DNA from: Candidatus Latescibacterota bacterium
Lineage (GTDB): Bacteria; Latescibacterota; UBA2968; UBA8231
Assembly (NCBI GenBank): GCA_022819745.1
Contig: JAJEGS010000029.1
Span: 1-64,000 of the forward strand
Reading direction: 5' to 3'
DNA length: 64,000 nt
The position numbers and the translations under genes were made by a program. The notes beneath the pieces were generated by a model. That model was not told the origin of the DNA. It was given only the letters and a program-made list of their open reading frames with translations, and searched no databases. The number at the start of each line of letters is the position of its first letter. Position 1 is the stretch's first letter. Below are positions 25,428 to 33,644 of the stretch, piece by piece.

Positions 25428-27626
25428 ATGATTAATGTGATTAAATGGATGGTCTTATTGGGGGCGGCCCTGCCAGCCGGCGCGCAAGAAGGGGGCTTCA
25501 CTTGGCCACTGCGTCTTGCGCCGGCTCTGACTTCCACCTTTGGCGAATCGCGTTCCCGCGCTTTCCACGCTGGTATAGATCTCAAAACTTGGGGCGAGAC
25601 GGGACATCCCGTACAGGCTCTAGCCGATGGTTATATATGGCGCGTGCGCACCTCGCCTTGGGGCTATGGCCGTGCTCTATACCAGAAATTGGCCGATGGC
25701 CGCACGGTGGTATATGCCCATCTGGAGAGCTTTGCCGCGCCCATGGCCGAGCTTGTGCAGCAAGCACAGCAGCAGCGCGGACGCTATAGCGTGGATTTGT
25801 ATTTCAAGGAGGGGGAAATTCCCGTGCTCGGCGGCGCGGTCATCGCTTGGAGTGGCGAGAGCGGAGCCGGTCCTCCCCATTTGCACTTGGAGTTGCGCGA
25901 CGCAAATAACGTGGCGATCAATCCCCTCTTGCACGGGTTCGCCATCGCCGATACGGTCGCGCCGACCTTGCAGCGGGTGGCCATCACGCCGCATGGCCAC
26001 AATGCCCAAGTCGAGGGAGGGCACGACCCCTATGTGCTGAATTTGCGCTGGCAGCCGGGCCGGGGGGAGTTCGTCGGGGTGCGGCCCGTGCAGGTGCTCG
26101 GCCCGGTGAGCATTAGCGCGTTGATGTACGATCGCGCCGATGCGGCTCCCAACAAACTAGCTCCCTATCGCGCGGAATTGCACATCGACGGCGAGCTGGT
26201 TTTTGCCGCGCGCTACGAGCAGGTCAGATACGGCGATATGCACCAGATGTATTTGGACCGGCCGCTGGCTGCCTCTAAGGGTGGGATGGGTCGCTTTTAC
26301 AACTTATGTCGCCTGCCGGGCAATCGCCTCGAATTCTACGAGGGGCCTAGCGATGGCATCCTAAACTTGGCCAAGGGACGGCACGAAGCCGTCGTCGTTG
26401 TCGCGGATGTCAATGGCAACGAGAGCCGGGCGCGCTTTGGCTTGATGGTTGATGAGCCGCCGGTCATTGCCGGGGCGCGGATCGTGGCGGCAGCGAATGG
26501 GACTTTTATCGAGGCGCGGATGACTGATGCGGACCATCGACTCGTGGAAGTAGAATTGGCCAGTTCGCGCGATGGCGAAAACTGGCGGCGCGTAGATCGG
26601 CGGCAGAGCCGCCCCGGTCCGCTTAAGTGGCGGATTCATCGCAACGCTTCCTATTGGCGGATTCGGGCGCGGGATCCGGCGGGCGGTGCAGCCTTTGCCG
26701 TTTGTCGCCTGCCCGACGATGGGGCCGCTGCGCCGACCTTTGCCTTGGAGCGCCGTCCCCACGCGGATTTCGTGGAGCTCGTGATGCGCTATGAACGAGT
26801 GCCTAGCGCTACGCCTTTGGTCCGCGTTGATACCGCTAATGTCAGTCCTCGCCAGACCGACTTGCGCGAGTTCCGAGTCGCAGTGCCACTCGATCCGAGC
26901 GACCCATCAACGGGAACGGTTTTGCTGCGGACGCCAGGGGCCGCTGTGCAAAAGGTCGTTCTCGATCGGCAATTCGTGGAGTCGGGTGCTGCAGCCAAGC
27001 TGACCTATGTCAACGGCGAGGTCGAATTGGGTTTTGCTGCGGAGAGCGCGTACGCGCCGTTTTTTCCACAGGTCGTGGCTTTTGAGCCGCAAGTGCCTGC
27101 TGCGCTAGTGGCGGCTGGTCCGGCTTTTGCCTTGGGGCCTGATGTTAGCTTTGACCACCGGGTCGAGTTGCGCTTGCGCTACGACCGTCGGGAAACGCTG
27201 CCGCCGGAGAAGCTGGGCATCTACCGAGAGGTCGCCGCTGAAAAGTGGTCGCTGGTGAGCAATGAATGGGATGCTGTGGGTAGGCAGGTGGTGGCGCGGG
27301 TGCGGCACTTGGGCCGCTATGCGCTGTTGGCCGACTTGGAACCCCCTGAAATCAGCAGTTTGCAGCCGGCGGAGGGTGCAGGCGTTGGCCCGCGCCCAGA
27401 AATTCGCGGCGCGGTGCGCGATCAAGGCGCAGGCATTGGGCGGGAAACGGACATTGAGTTTGAGCTCGACGGACACCCGCTGATCGCCGAATACGATCCA
27501 GAAGCCGGGCGCGTGTACGGGCATTTGCTGGAAGACTTGCCGCCGGGTGCGCACCGCCTAGTACTGAGGGTGCGGGATATGAGCGGCAACCAAACCGAGG
27601 CACATTCGGAATTTACCGTGCGCTAG
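25428..27626 (+). CDS. M23-family peptidase with large C-terminal extension
   Basis: A 732-residue exported protein with a signal peptide ending near PAGAQEG. An M23 (LytM) domain covers about residues 25-170, with zinc ligands in FHAGIDL and PHLHLEL. These enzymes cut peptidoglycan cross-links or act as regulators of such enzymes. The remaining 550 residues are beta-rich and probably form Ig-like domains, the last with PEISSLQPAEGAG and RLVLRVRDMSGN. I chose the start at 25428, two bases after the LpxH-like stop, because it gives a proper signal peptide. Both genes are probably co-transcribed. Confidence 0.82.
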   Translation: MINVIKWMVLLGAALPAGAQEGGFTWPLRLAPALTSTFGESRSRAFHAGIDLKTWGETGHPVQALADGYIWRVRTSPWGYGRALYQKLADGRTVVYAHLESFAAPMAELVQQAQQQRGRYSVDLYFKEGEIPVLGGAVIAWSGESGAGPPHLHLELRDANNVAINPLLHGFAIADTVAPTLQRVAITPHGHNAQVEGGHDPYVLNLRWQPGRGEFVGVRPVQVLGPVSISALMYDRADAAPNKLAPYRAELHIDGELVFAARYEQVRYGDMHQMYLDRPLAASKGGMGRFYNLCRLPGNRLEFYEGPSDGILNLAKGRHEAVVVVADVNGNESRARFGLMVDEPPVIAGARIVAAANGTFIEARMTDADHRLVEVELASSRDGENWRRVDRRQSRPGPLKWRIHRNASYWRIRARDPAGGAAFAVCRLPDDGAAAPTFALERRPHADFVELVMRYERVPSATPLVRVDTANVSPRQTDLREFRVAVPLDPSDPSTGTVLLRTPGAAVQKVVLDRQFVESGAAAKLTYVNGEVELGFAAESAYAPFFPQVVAFEPQVPAALVAAGPAFALGPDVSFDHRVELRLRYDRRETLPPEKLGIYREVAAEKWSLVSNEWDAVGRQVVARVRHLGRYALLADLEPPEISSLQPAEGAGVGPRPEIRGAVRDQGAGIGRETDIEFELDGHPLIAEYDPEAGRVYGHLLEDLPPGAHRLVLRVRDMSGNQTEAHSEFTVR

Positions 27627-28633
27627 CGCAGCGGCACCGGGGCACCGGCTTGGCGCAGCGACGCCTGCGCGGCCTCCAAGACCCGCACGACGCGCAGGCC
27701 GTCGCGGCCATCGCTGCGGGGTGTTTGGCCAGTGCGCACGCACTCGACGAAGTGCTGGCACTCTAGCTTGAGCGGCTCGGCCATTTGCAGCCGCGGAATG
27801 ACGACATCGCCAAAGCGCAGCGCGATGGAGTCGCCGTACGAGTCGTATTGCGGTCGCTCGGCCGATTTGTCGTAGATGCGCACCTTTTCCGTGCTTTCCA
27901 CATCGTCAAACACCGCCATCTTGCGGCTGCCGACCACGGTCAGGCGGCGGATGCGGTGCGGGTCGAGCCAAGAGAGCTGCATTTGCGCCATCTTGCCATC
28001 GGCAAAGTGCAAGTTGGCAAAGACCACGTCTTCGATGTCGGGCTGTAGATAGCACTCGCCGCGGGCGCTGACGGCGTCCGGCTCTTGGTCGAGGAGGTAG
28101 AGGATGACCGAGATATCGTGTGGTGCCAAGCTCCACAGGGCGTTTTCGTCGCTGCGGACAATGCCCAAATTGACGCGCTGGGAATACAGATAATATAAGT
28201 CGCCTAGTGCGCCTTCCCGCACTAAATCATGCAGCATGTGTACGGCCGGGTGGTACTTTAGCAGGTGCCCGACCATCAGCACCCGGTCCCGCTCTGCGGC
28301 TAGTTCGACCAAGTGGGCCGACGTAGCGGCGTCGAGGGTCATGGGCTTTTCGACGTACACGTGCTTGCCGCGCTCTAGGGCGCGGCGGGCCAGTTCGTAG
28401 TGCTCGGCGGCTGGGACGGCCAGTACTACGGCATCGAGCGAGTCGTCGCCGAGTACTTCGTCGTAATTGGCGGTGATTGGGACTTCTGGGTATTGGCGCT
28501 GGATGGCGCTGCGGATTTCCGGGCTAGCGTCGCAGACTTGGCGCAGATGGACGTCGGGTAGGTCGTGGAGGACGCGCACTAGGTTTTTGCCCCAATACCC
28601 AGCACCGACGCAGGCGATTTGGATGCGGCTCAT
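27623..28633 (-). CDS. Gfo/Idh/MocA-family oxidoreductase
   Basis: A 336-residue NAD(P)-dependent oxidoreductase. The Rossmann motif ACVGAGYWGKNLVRVL opens the protein, and the family motif VEKPMTLD is present. LAPHDISVILYLL contains the conserved active-site His. These enzymes oxidise or reduce sugars and related polyols; the GYWGKNL start is common in nucleotide-sugar dehydrogenases such as WlbA-like proteins. It overlaps the Mrp gene by four bases (ATGA) and overlaps the convergent M23 stop. Substrate unknown. Confidence 0.85.
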   Translation of the reverse strand: MSRIQIACVGAGYWGKNLVRVLHDLPDVHLRQVCDASPEIRSAIQRQYPEVPITANYDEVLGDDSLDAVVLAVPAAEHYELARRALERGKHVYVEKPMTLDAATSAHLVELAAERDRVLMVGHLLKYHPAVHMLHDLVREGALGDLYYLYSQRVNLGIVRSDENALWSLAPHDISVILYLLDQEPDAVSARGECYLQPDIEDVVFANLHFADGKMAQMQLSWLDPHRIRRLTVVGSRKMAVFDDVESTEKVRIYDKSAERPQYDSYGDSIALRFGDVVIPRLQMAEPLKLECQHFVECVRTGQTPRSDGRDGLRVVRVLEAAQASLRQAGAPVPLR

Positions 28634-29421
28634 GTTCGCTGGAAATAAGCGCCGATGTCGGCGGCTAAGTGCGCGAGGGCTTGGCTGCCTTCGGTATGGG
28701 GATGCGTTTTGACGACCGGCTCCCCTGCGTCGGCTTGGCTGCGGACGAGCGGGTCGAGCGGAATTTCGCCCAGATAGGGAATGTCCAAGCGACTGGCTGT
28801 GGCGCGGCCTCCTCCAGCTCCGAAGATGGGGTCGGTATGGCCACAGTTGTTGCAGTGGAAATAGCTCATGTTCTCGATCAAGCCGACGATGGGGACCTCG
28901 GTCTGGCGGAACATCTCGACGCCGCGACGCACGTCTTCGAGGGCAATGGCCGAGGGCGTGGTGACGATTAAGGCCGCGGTCAAGGGTGCTACTTGGGTCA
29001 GCGTGATTTGTACATCTCCAGTCCCAGGGGGCAAGTCTATGAGCAGCAAATCGAGCTCGCCCCAAGTGACGTTGAAGAGGAATTGGTGCATCATCTTGGC
29101 CAGCATGGGCCCGCGCCACACGACCGGAGTACCCGAGTCGATTAGCAGCCCCATGGAAATGGCTTTGAGGCCGTGCACAGTCAAGGGCTGGATACGGCCG
29201 TCCTCCGCGGTTGGCTTGCCTTCTAGGCCAATTAGACCCGGGATGTTGGGACCGTAGATGTCGGCGTCGAGCAAGCCGATCTGTAGCCCTTGGCCGGCCA
29301 AGCTCACGGCCAAGTTGGCGCAGAGCGTGGACTTGCCGACGCCGCCCTTGCCGCTGGATATGGCTAGTGTATCTTTAATGCCGGGAATGGGTTGGCGATT
29401 GTGGGTTTGTGGGGCGTTCAC
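28630..29421 (-). CDS. Mrp/NBP35-family iron-sulfur carrier ATPase
   Basis: A 263-residue P-loop ATPase of the Mrp/ApbC group, which carries 4Fe-4S clusters to apoproteins. The deviant Walker A SSGKGGVGKST, the DADIYGPNIP motif, DLPPGTGD and the cluster-binding CNNC are present. The N-terminal MIP18/DUF59 domain of many Mrp proteins is absent, so this is the short form. Several iron-sulfur enzymes lie in the window (MqnE, MqnC, the sugar-acid dehydratase), but a direct link is not shown. Translationally coupled to the downstream oxidoreductase gene. Confidence 0.92.
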   Translation of the reverse strand: MNAPQTHNRQPIPGIKDTLAISSGKGGVGKSTLCANLAVSLAGQGLQIGLLDADIYGPNIPGLIGLEGKPTAEDGRIQPLTVHGLKAISMGLLIDSGTPVVWRGPMLAKMMHQFLFNVTWGELDLLLIDLPPGTGDVQITLTQVAPLTAALIVTTPSAIALEDVRRGVEMFRQTEVPIVGLIENMSYFHCNNCGHTDPIFGAGGGRATASRLDIPYLGEIPLDPLVRSQADAGEPVVKTHPHTEGSQALAHLAADIGAYFQRT

Positions 29422-29505
29422 TGAAGTTCCTACTACTATAGTGGAAAATTTGAAGTATAGAGGAAAGACCTCCTCGCGGCAAGGGGAGTTACAAAGGAGC
29501 TAGGC

Positions 29506-30351
29506 ATGTATAGGATCGCGCTTTTGGCGGTCGTTTTGGCCCCCTTGGGTTGCACGAATGTCAACCAGATGCACAAGCTCTATCAGGAGGGCGACCACGC
29601 GCAGTTAGATCGCATTATGGAGATCGTCTCCCGCCAGGACTATCCCTATGCCACGCGGCGCAAGGCCGCGCGCATTCTCGGCGAGATCGGCGATCCTCGC
29701 GCCGTGCCCGTACTGAAAATGGCGCTCCAAGACTACGACCAGCGCACCACGCTCAAGCAGGACGCGCTGCGCGCTTTGGGCACCATCGGCGACCAGAGCG
29801 CGGCCTTGGATATAGGGAGGCTGCTCAACTACTCGCTCAACACAGCCGACTCCGAACTGCGGATGGCCGCCATTGAAGCGCTTGGGCAGATGGGGGGGAC
29901 TAAGGCGGCTGAAATTTTGGTCAATGCCCTCGACTACTACGACATGCTTACCCTGCGCTCTGAGCAGCGGACCCCTCGGGGGGTGTTCACCGGCGAGGAG
30001 ATATCTCCCTATCCCTACGGACGGATGCATCCCGACTCCACGGATGGCCCGCGACGCTATCCAAATGTGGGATTGGATCCCTTTGGGGAGGGGGGCCAGC
30101 CCCGGGTGAGTATGTTCGGCACGCCCATCGAGCCGACGCAGATGGAATACGACCCCACGCCCGAGGAGCGCACCTTAACCCATCAGGCGCTTACAGCCGT
30201 GGGGGCGGATGCCATTCCAGTGATTGAAAATCATCTAGACAGCCTGCGCGTAAGCCGCCCGACCTTGCGCAAAGAGCTACTGGTCATAATAAGCGAAATC
30301 AGTGGTGTGCCGCCGGCGGTAGAAGCCGATTCCACGGTCTCCGATCTGTAA
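29506..30351 (+). CDS. HEAT-repeat lipoprotein
   Basis: A 281-residue protein with a lipoprotein signal (APLGC, Cys16). Residues 50-140 contain helical repeats of the HEAT/PBS-lyase type (ARILGEIGDPRAVPVLKMAL, ALRALGTIGDQ, AIEALGQMGG). The remainder is Pro-rich and then helical, without a recognised domain. The start follows GGAG. It is probably a protein-interaction scaffold attached to a membrane. A consensus sigma-70 promoter begins immediately after its stop codon. Confidence 0.72.
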   Translation: MYRIALLAVVLAPLGCTNVNQMHKLYQEGDHAQLDRIMEIVSRQDYPYATRRKAARILGEIGDPRAVPVLKMALQDYDQRTTLKQDALRALGTIGDQSAALDIGRLLNYSLNTADSELRMAAIEALGQMGGTKAAEILVNALDYYDMLTLRSEQRTPRGVFTGEEISPYPYGRMHPDSTDGPRRYPNVGLDPFGEGGQPRVSMFGTPIEPTQMEYDPTPEERTLTHQALTAVGADAIPVIENHLDSLRVSRPTLRKELLVIISEISGVPPAVEADSTVSDL

Positions 30352-30352
30352 G

Positions 30353-30381
30353 TTGACAAGGGTACGCCGAGCGCATATAAT
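30353..30381 (+). promoter_or_regulatory. Consensus sigma-70 promoter
   Basis: TTGACA (30353-30358) and TATAAT (30376-30381) match the consensus exactly and are separated by the ideal 17 bases. Transcription would begin near 30388 and leave a 126-base leader before the UVR-motif gene. A second TATAAT at 30490-30495 lies in that leader with a weaker -35 region. Confidence 0.85.
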
Positions 30382-30421
30382 AGGACGATTCTATCCGAAA
30401 AATCACCAAGATACTCGCTAG

Positions 30422-30486
30422 CCCGCCTCGTTGAGGGCGGGGTACGCAGACGCTTGGTTCGCCTGTTTACCCCTGGCCGAAAGGCC
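30422..30486 (+). other. Structured leader of the second UVR-motif gene
   Basis: The leader holds two hairpins: CCCGCC (30422-30427) with GGCGGG (30436-30441), and GGCC-GAAA-GGCC, a stable tetraloop, ending just before the second TATAAT. Neither has a T-run. No known riboswitch class is recognised. Confidence 0.35.
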
Positions 30487-30513
30487 GAGTATAATTCGAG
30501 GTTTTCACCCATT

Positions 30514-31284
30514 ATGGAACGCGATATCGGCCCGATCCTCGGCGATTGGAAATACGCTCCAGGCGAGTTGAGCGTGCGCAAGATACGAGGCGGCAATGGC
30601 AGCGCCAAGCTCCAAATCCGCATGGATATGGGCTTGATGCAGCTAGAGTGGCGAGGTCGTCCCGACGCGCTCCGTCCGCACGGCTATGTGTCGCTGTTGG
30701 ATTACTACTGCCAAAAGCGACGCGAGTGGGAAAAGGCACACGGCCCGGGCACCTTTCGCCTCTCGCACGAAGATTGTTCCGAGCTGGCCCAAGAGGCCAT
30801 GAAATACTACTGGCGGCGGATCGGTTTTTTCGAACTGAAGGAATACGAGCGAGCCGAAGAAGACGCCAAGCACAACCTCGCCATCCTCGACTTGTGCTAC
30901 GAGTACGCCGAGGAGGACGAGGATCGTCAGTTAGCCGAACAATACCGAGTCTTTGTCACAGCGCATCGAGTGCAGGCGCGGGCGCTGGCCTGTCTAGAAG
31001 CAGAAAACTACGCTGAGGCCCTAGCAGAGATCCGCCGAGGCATCGTCGAAATTGAGGGATTTCTCGCCAAAATTGGTCAATTGGACCAGCTCGACGAGTG
31101 CCCTGAGCTACTCTTTTTGCGCGAGTGGGAGAGCGAGGTGGAAAGCTCGCGACCACGCACGTTGCGCGAGCGACTGACGGCTGATCTACAGGCCGCAGTC
31201 GAAGCGGAGCGATTTGAGCTGGCCGCTTCGCTTAGGGATCGCTTGCGTTCGCTCGAGACCGAGCAAGCGGGTAGGTCGTCTTGA
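30514..31284 (+). CDS. UVR-motif protein of unknown function, paralogue 2
   Basis: A 256-residue protein with the same layout as the gene at 5426. The N-terminal domain reads VRKIRGGNG, KLQIRMDMG and GRPDALRPHG. A charged helical middle includes YEYAEEDEDRQLAEQYRVF, comparable to NRYAEREEDRDNLERWW in paralogue 1. The C-terminal UVR motif (LQAAVEAERFELAASLRDRL) closes it. Strong expression is likely from the consensus promoter upstream. Its stop overlaps the TTG start of the next gene by four bases. Function unknown. Confidence 0.75.
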   Translation: MERDIGPILGDWKYAPGELSVRKIRGGNGSAKLQIRMDMGLMQLEWRGRPDALRPHGYVSLLDYYCQKRREWEKAHGPGTFRLSHEDCSELAQEAMKYYWRRIGFFELKEYERAEEDAKHNLAILDLCYEYAEEDEDRQLAEQYRVFVTAHRVQARALACLEAENYAEALAEIRRGIVEIEGFLAKIGQLDQLDECPELLFLREWESEVESSRPRTLRERLTADLQAAVEAERFELAASLRDRLRSLETEQAGRSS

Positions 31285-33047
31285 AGGGGTGCTTACTGCC
31301 GAGGAGTGGGCCGCGGGGCGCTGTCTCCCGGCCCTTTTACTTTGCCCTGTTGGCATTGTTCGCTGCTTGCGGGCAAATGGCTCCCAAGACGACGCCCGAT
31401 GTGCCGACGGTCCAGATCATCCAAGAACAGCTACCCATAATAGGCGACAACCTGCTCGACTTGCAGTTGTTCAGTCCAGGTACTGGTTCGCGTCTCCTGC
31501 TAGCTCTGCTGGAGTGGGAAACCCCTTCGGGCGAGCAGCGCAAGGTCGAGCACCGGTTGCAGGTACCGCAGGGGCGTCTAGTGCGTTATGCGCTGCCGTA
31601 TCGGCTGACAGAGGCTGGCATACACCGCGCGGCCCTGCGGCTATACGATCCAGAAATCGACACCCCCATCCACGCGGTCGAAGAGTTGCACCTGTTTGCC
31701 CGGCCCGCTTGGGAGCTTTCGGGCGATCGCTCGTATTATACCGTAGAGGATGAGATCCGCTTCCGGCTGCGGCGCAATCGCCGCACTGATACGACCATCC
31801 CCGTAACGGTCGAGTTGCAACGCGGCGGCGAGGTTTTGGATCGCTTGGAGGCGAACATGGTTGGGCAGGAGGTCGCTGGGGCCTTTGCCGCAGACGCCTT
31901 GCTCGCAGGGCGTTATGAGTTGGTGGCGCGGTGGTTGGACCCGGTCGGCGGGGCGGATTCGCTGGCCGTGGCTTGCGAGAAGTTTGCACCAGCCGCACGG
32001 GAAGTGAAAATCGACCTGTTCAGCCAGTCCTTGCTCGTCGATGGCGAGCCGTTTTTTCCCATTGGGCTGTACTGGCTGCGGGCGGATATCCTCGCTTCAA
32101 TGCGCCAGCTACATTTTAATTCCGGGGATTACTACTACAAGCTGCGTAGAGAAGAAGTCTCCGCGCTAATGGACGCGGCCGCGGTAGAGGGGATCCAGAT
32201 ACTCCTAGAGCTGACCGAGTACGCCCGGCGCAAGCCCGAGCCAGATTATCGGGCCATTGCCGCCCTCGTCAAACGCTATCGCCAGCATCCGGCGCTCTTG
32301 GCGTGGTATCTGGTTGACGAGCCAGCCGAGACCAAAATGGCTCCGGCGTCAGCCTTGGCGATATACGAGCTAATCCGGGAACTCGATCCCTATCATCCCG
32401 TCTATTTGGTCAACAACCGACCGCACACATACGCCGCCTATTCGGACGCCAGCGATATCTTGGCTATAGACGTCTATCCGATTCCGAATTATCCCATCAG
32501 TCAGGTGGGCGATTATATGGAGCGGGCGCGCTGGACCTCGCTGGAGCGAAAGCCGGTCTGGTTGATCGCCCAGGCCTTTGGCGGCGTGGAGCATTGGGCG
32601 CGCTCGCCGACAGCGACCGAGTTGCGGAACATGATCTATCAAGGCTTGGTTGGAGGGGCCAAGGGCGTGTTGTTTTACCGCTATTGCCAGGAGAACGAAC
32701 GCCACATCCAGCCCCTCACCTTGTGGCGAGAAGTGCAGCGCCTCGCGGTCGAGCTTGCCGAATTAGGTCCGGTGCTCTTGCAGGAGGAGCACAGCTTGGA
32801 GGCACAACCGACTAGTGGTGAGGTCGCAGTGGCGATCAAAGAATACAAAGGCGACTTTTACGTATTTGCCGTCAATGTCGCCGAAGATTCGCGGCCGCTC
32901 GGTTTGCGTCTGGAGGGCTTGCCGCCGATGGGACGAGCTGAAGTGGTCCGCGGGCAGGCGGTGCCGACGCTGGCCAACGGGCGGCTTGCCGCGGAGTTAG
33001 GGCCGCTGGGCACGGCGATTTTTCGCTTGCAGACAGCGGGCATTTGA
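31281..33047 (+). CDS. Glycoside-hydrolase-like lipoprotein with TIM-barrel domain
   Basis: A 588-residue exported protein. The signal peptide ends at LFAAC, a lipobox. After beta-rich N-terminal domains, residues 250-490 resemble the (beta/alpha)8 domain of glycoside hydrolases: GEPFFPIGLYW, LLAWYLVDEPAE, DILAIDVYP and GVLFYRYCQEN. DEP in the WYLVDEP motif offers a possible acidic catalytic residue. A C-terminal beta-sandwich follows. The TTG start overlaps the upstream UVR gene by four bases; no better start is seen. Substrate unknown, and activity is not proven. Confidence 0.7.
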   Translation: MKGCLLPRSGPRGAVSRPFYFALLALFAACGQMAPKTTPDVPTVQIIQEQLPIIGDNLLDLQLFSPGTGSRLLLALLEWETPSGEQRKVEHRLQVPQGRLVRYALPYRLTEAGIHRAALRLYDPEIDTPIHAVEELHLFARPAWELSGDRSYYTVEDEIRFRLRRNRRTDTTIPVTVELQRGGEVLDRLEANMVGQEVAGAFAADALLAGRYELVARWLDPVGGADSLAVACEKFAPAAREVKIDLFSQSLLVDGEPFFPIGLYWLRADILASMRQLHFNSGDYYYKLRREEVSALMDAAAVEGIQILLELTEYARRKPEPDYRAIAALVKRYRQHPALLAWYLVDEPAETKMAPASALAIYELIRELDPYHPVYLVNNRPHTYAAYSDASDILAIDVYPIPNYPISQVGDYMERARWTSLERKPVWLIAQAFGGVEHWARSPTATELRNMIYQGLVGGAKGVLFYRYCQENERHIQPLTLWREVQRLAVELAELGPVLLQEEHSLEAQPTSGEVAVAIKEYKGDFYVFAVNVAEDSRPLGLRLEGLPPMGRAEVVRGQAVPTLANGRLAAELGPLGTAIFRLQTAGI

Positions 33048-33092
33048 ACGGGTAATCCACTGGCTTTAGAGCCGGTTAAAGGGGAGAAAATT

Positions 33093-33581
33093 ATGGCCAA
33101 AAAGGTGGCCCTCAACAAGCGAGATCGAGAGCGAATGAAGAAGAGGCTCTTGGTGCGCCGCGCTGAATTGCTCAGCGATCTGGACGGCACCGAGCACGAG
33201 ATCGACGAGCTACAAGACCCCAAGGCCGACGATCTCGACCGAGCAGTCGAGGCCGGAGCCATGGAGCTTTTGGTGGCGCTGGGGGATACTGAGCGCCGCG
33301 AGTTAGAGGAGGTCACGCTGGCGCTCGAAAAGCTAGAAAGCACGACGTATGGCAAGTGCGAAGCCTGTCTTGAGAAGCCCTTAAACCTGTGTGCGACCTG
33401 CCCGTTTATTCCCAAGCCGCGCTTGGAGGCCCTGCCCACGGCGCGGCTGTGCGTGTCCTGTCAGGAGGCCGAGGAGCAGAACCAGATTCCGTCTTATACC
33501 CGGCTGCGCCCACGGCGGATGTTTGGCGAGGACATAGAAGAATTCACGCATCCGCTGATGGACTCAGAAGACGACAAATAA
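33093..33581 (+). CDS. DksA/TraR-type zinc-finger protein with an extra CxxC pair
   Basis: A 162-residue regulator related to DksA, which binds the RNA polymerase secondary channel and works with ppGpp. A coiled-coil N-terminus is followed by a C4 zinc finger: C89/C92 and C120/C123. The spacing between the pairs is about ten residues longer than usual because an extra CxxC (C100/C103) is inserted. The RLEALPTARLCVSCQ signature is typical. The start follows GGGGAG. Alternatively it resembles the RNA-polymerase-binding TraR/DksA proteins of spirochaetes and Chlorobi. Confidence 0.85.
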   Translation: MAKKVALNKRDRERMKKRLLVRRAELLSDLDGTEHEIDELQDPKADDLDRAVEAGAMELLVALGDTERRELEEVTLALEKLESTTYGKCEACLEKPLNLCATCPFIPKPRLEALPTARLCVSCQEAEEQNQIPSYTRLRPRRMFGEDIEEFTHPLMDSEDDK

Positions 33582-33596
33582 GCGCTTAATTTTAAT

Positions 33597-33622
33597 TAGG
33601 GGCGACCGGCTGGTCGCCCCTA
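33597..33622. terminator. Bidirectional intrinsic terminator
   Basis: TAGGGGCGACC pairs perfectly with GGTCGCCCCTA around a GGCT loop, flanked by AATTTTAAT on one side and AAGTTTG on the other. It separates the convergent DksA-like and TolC genes. Confidence 0.8.
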
Positions 33623-33644
33623 AGTTTGTATGAGAATTGAGAAG

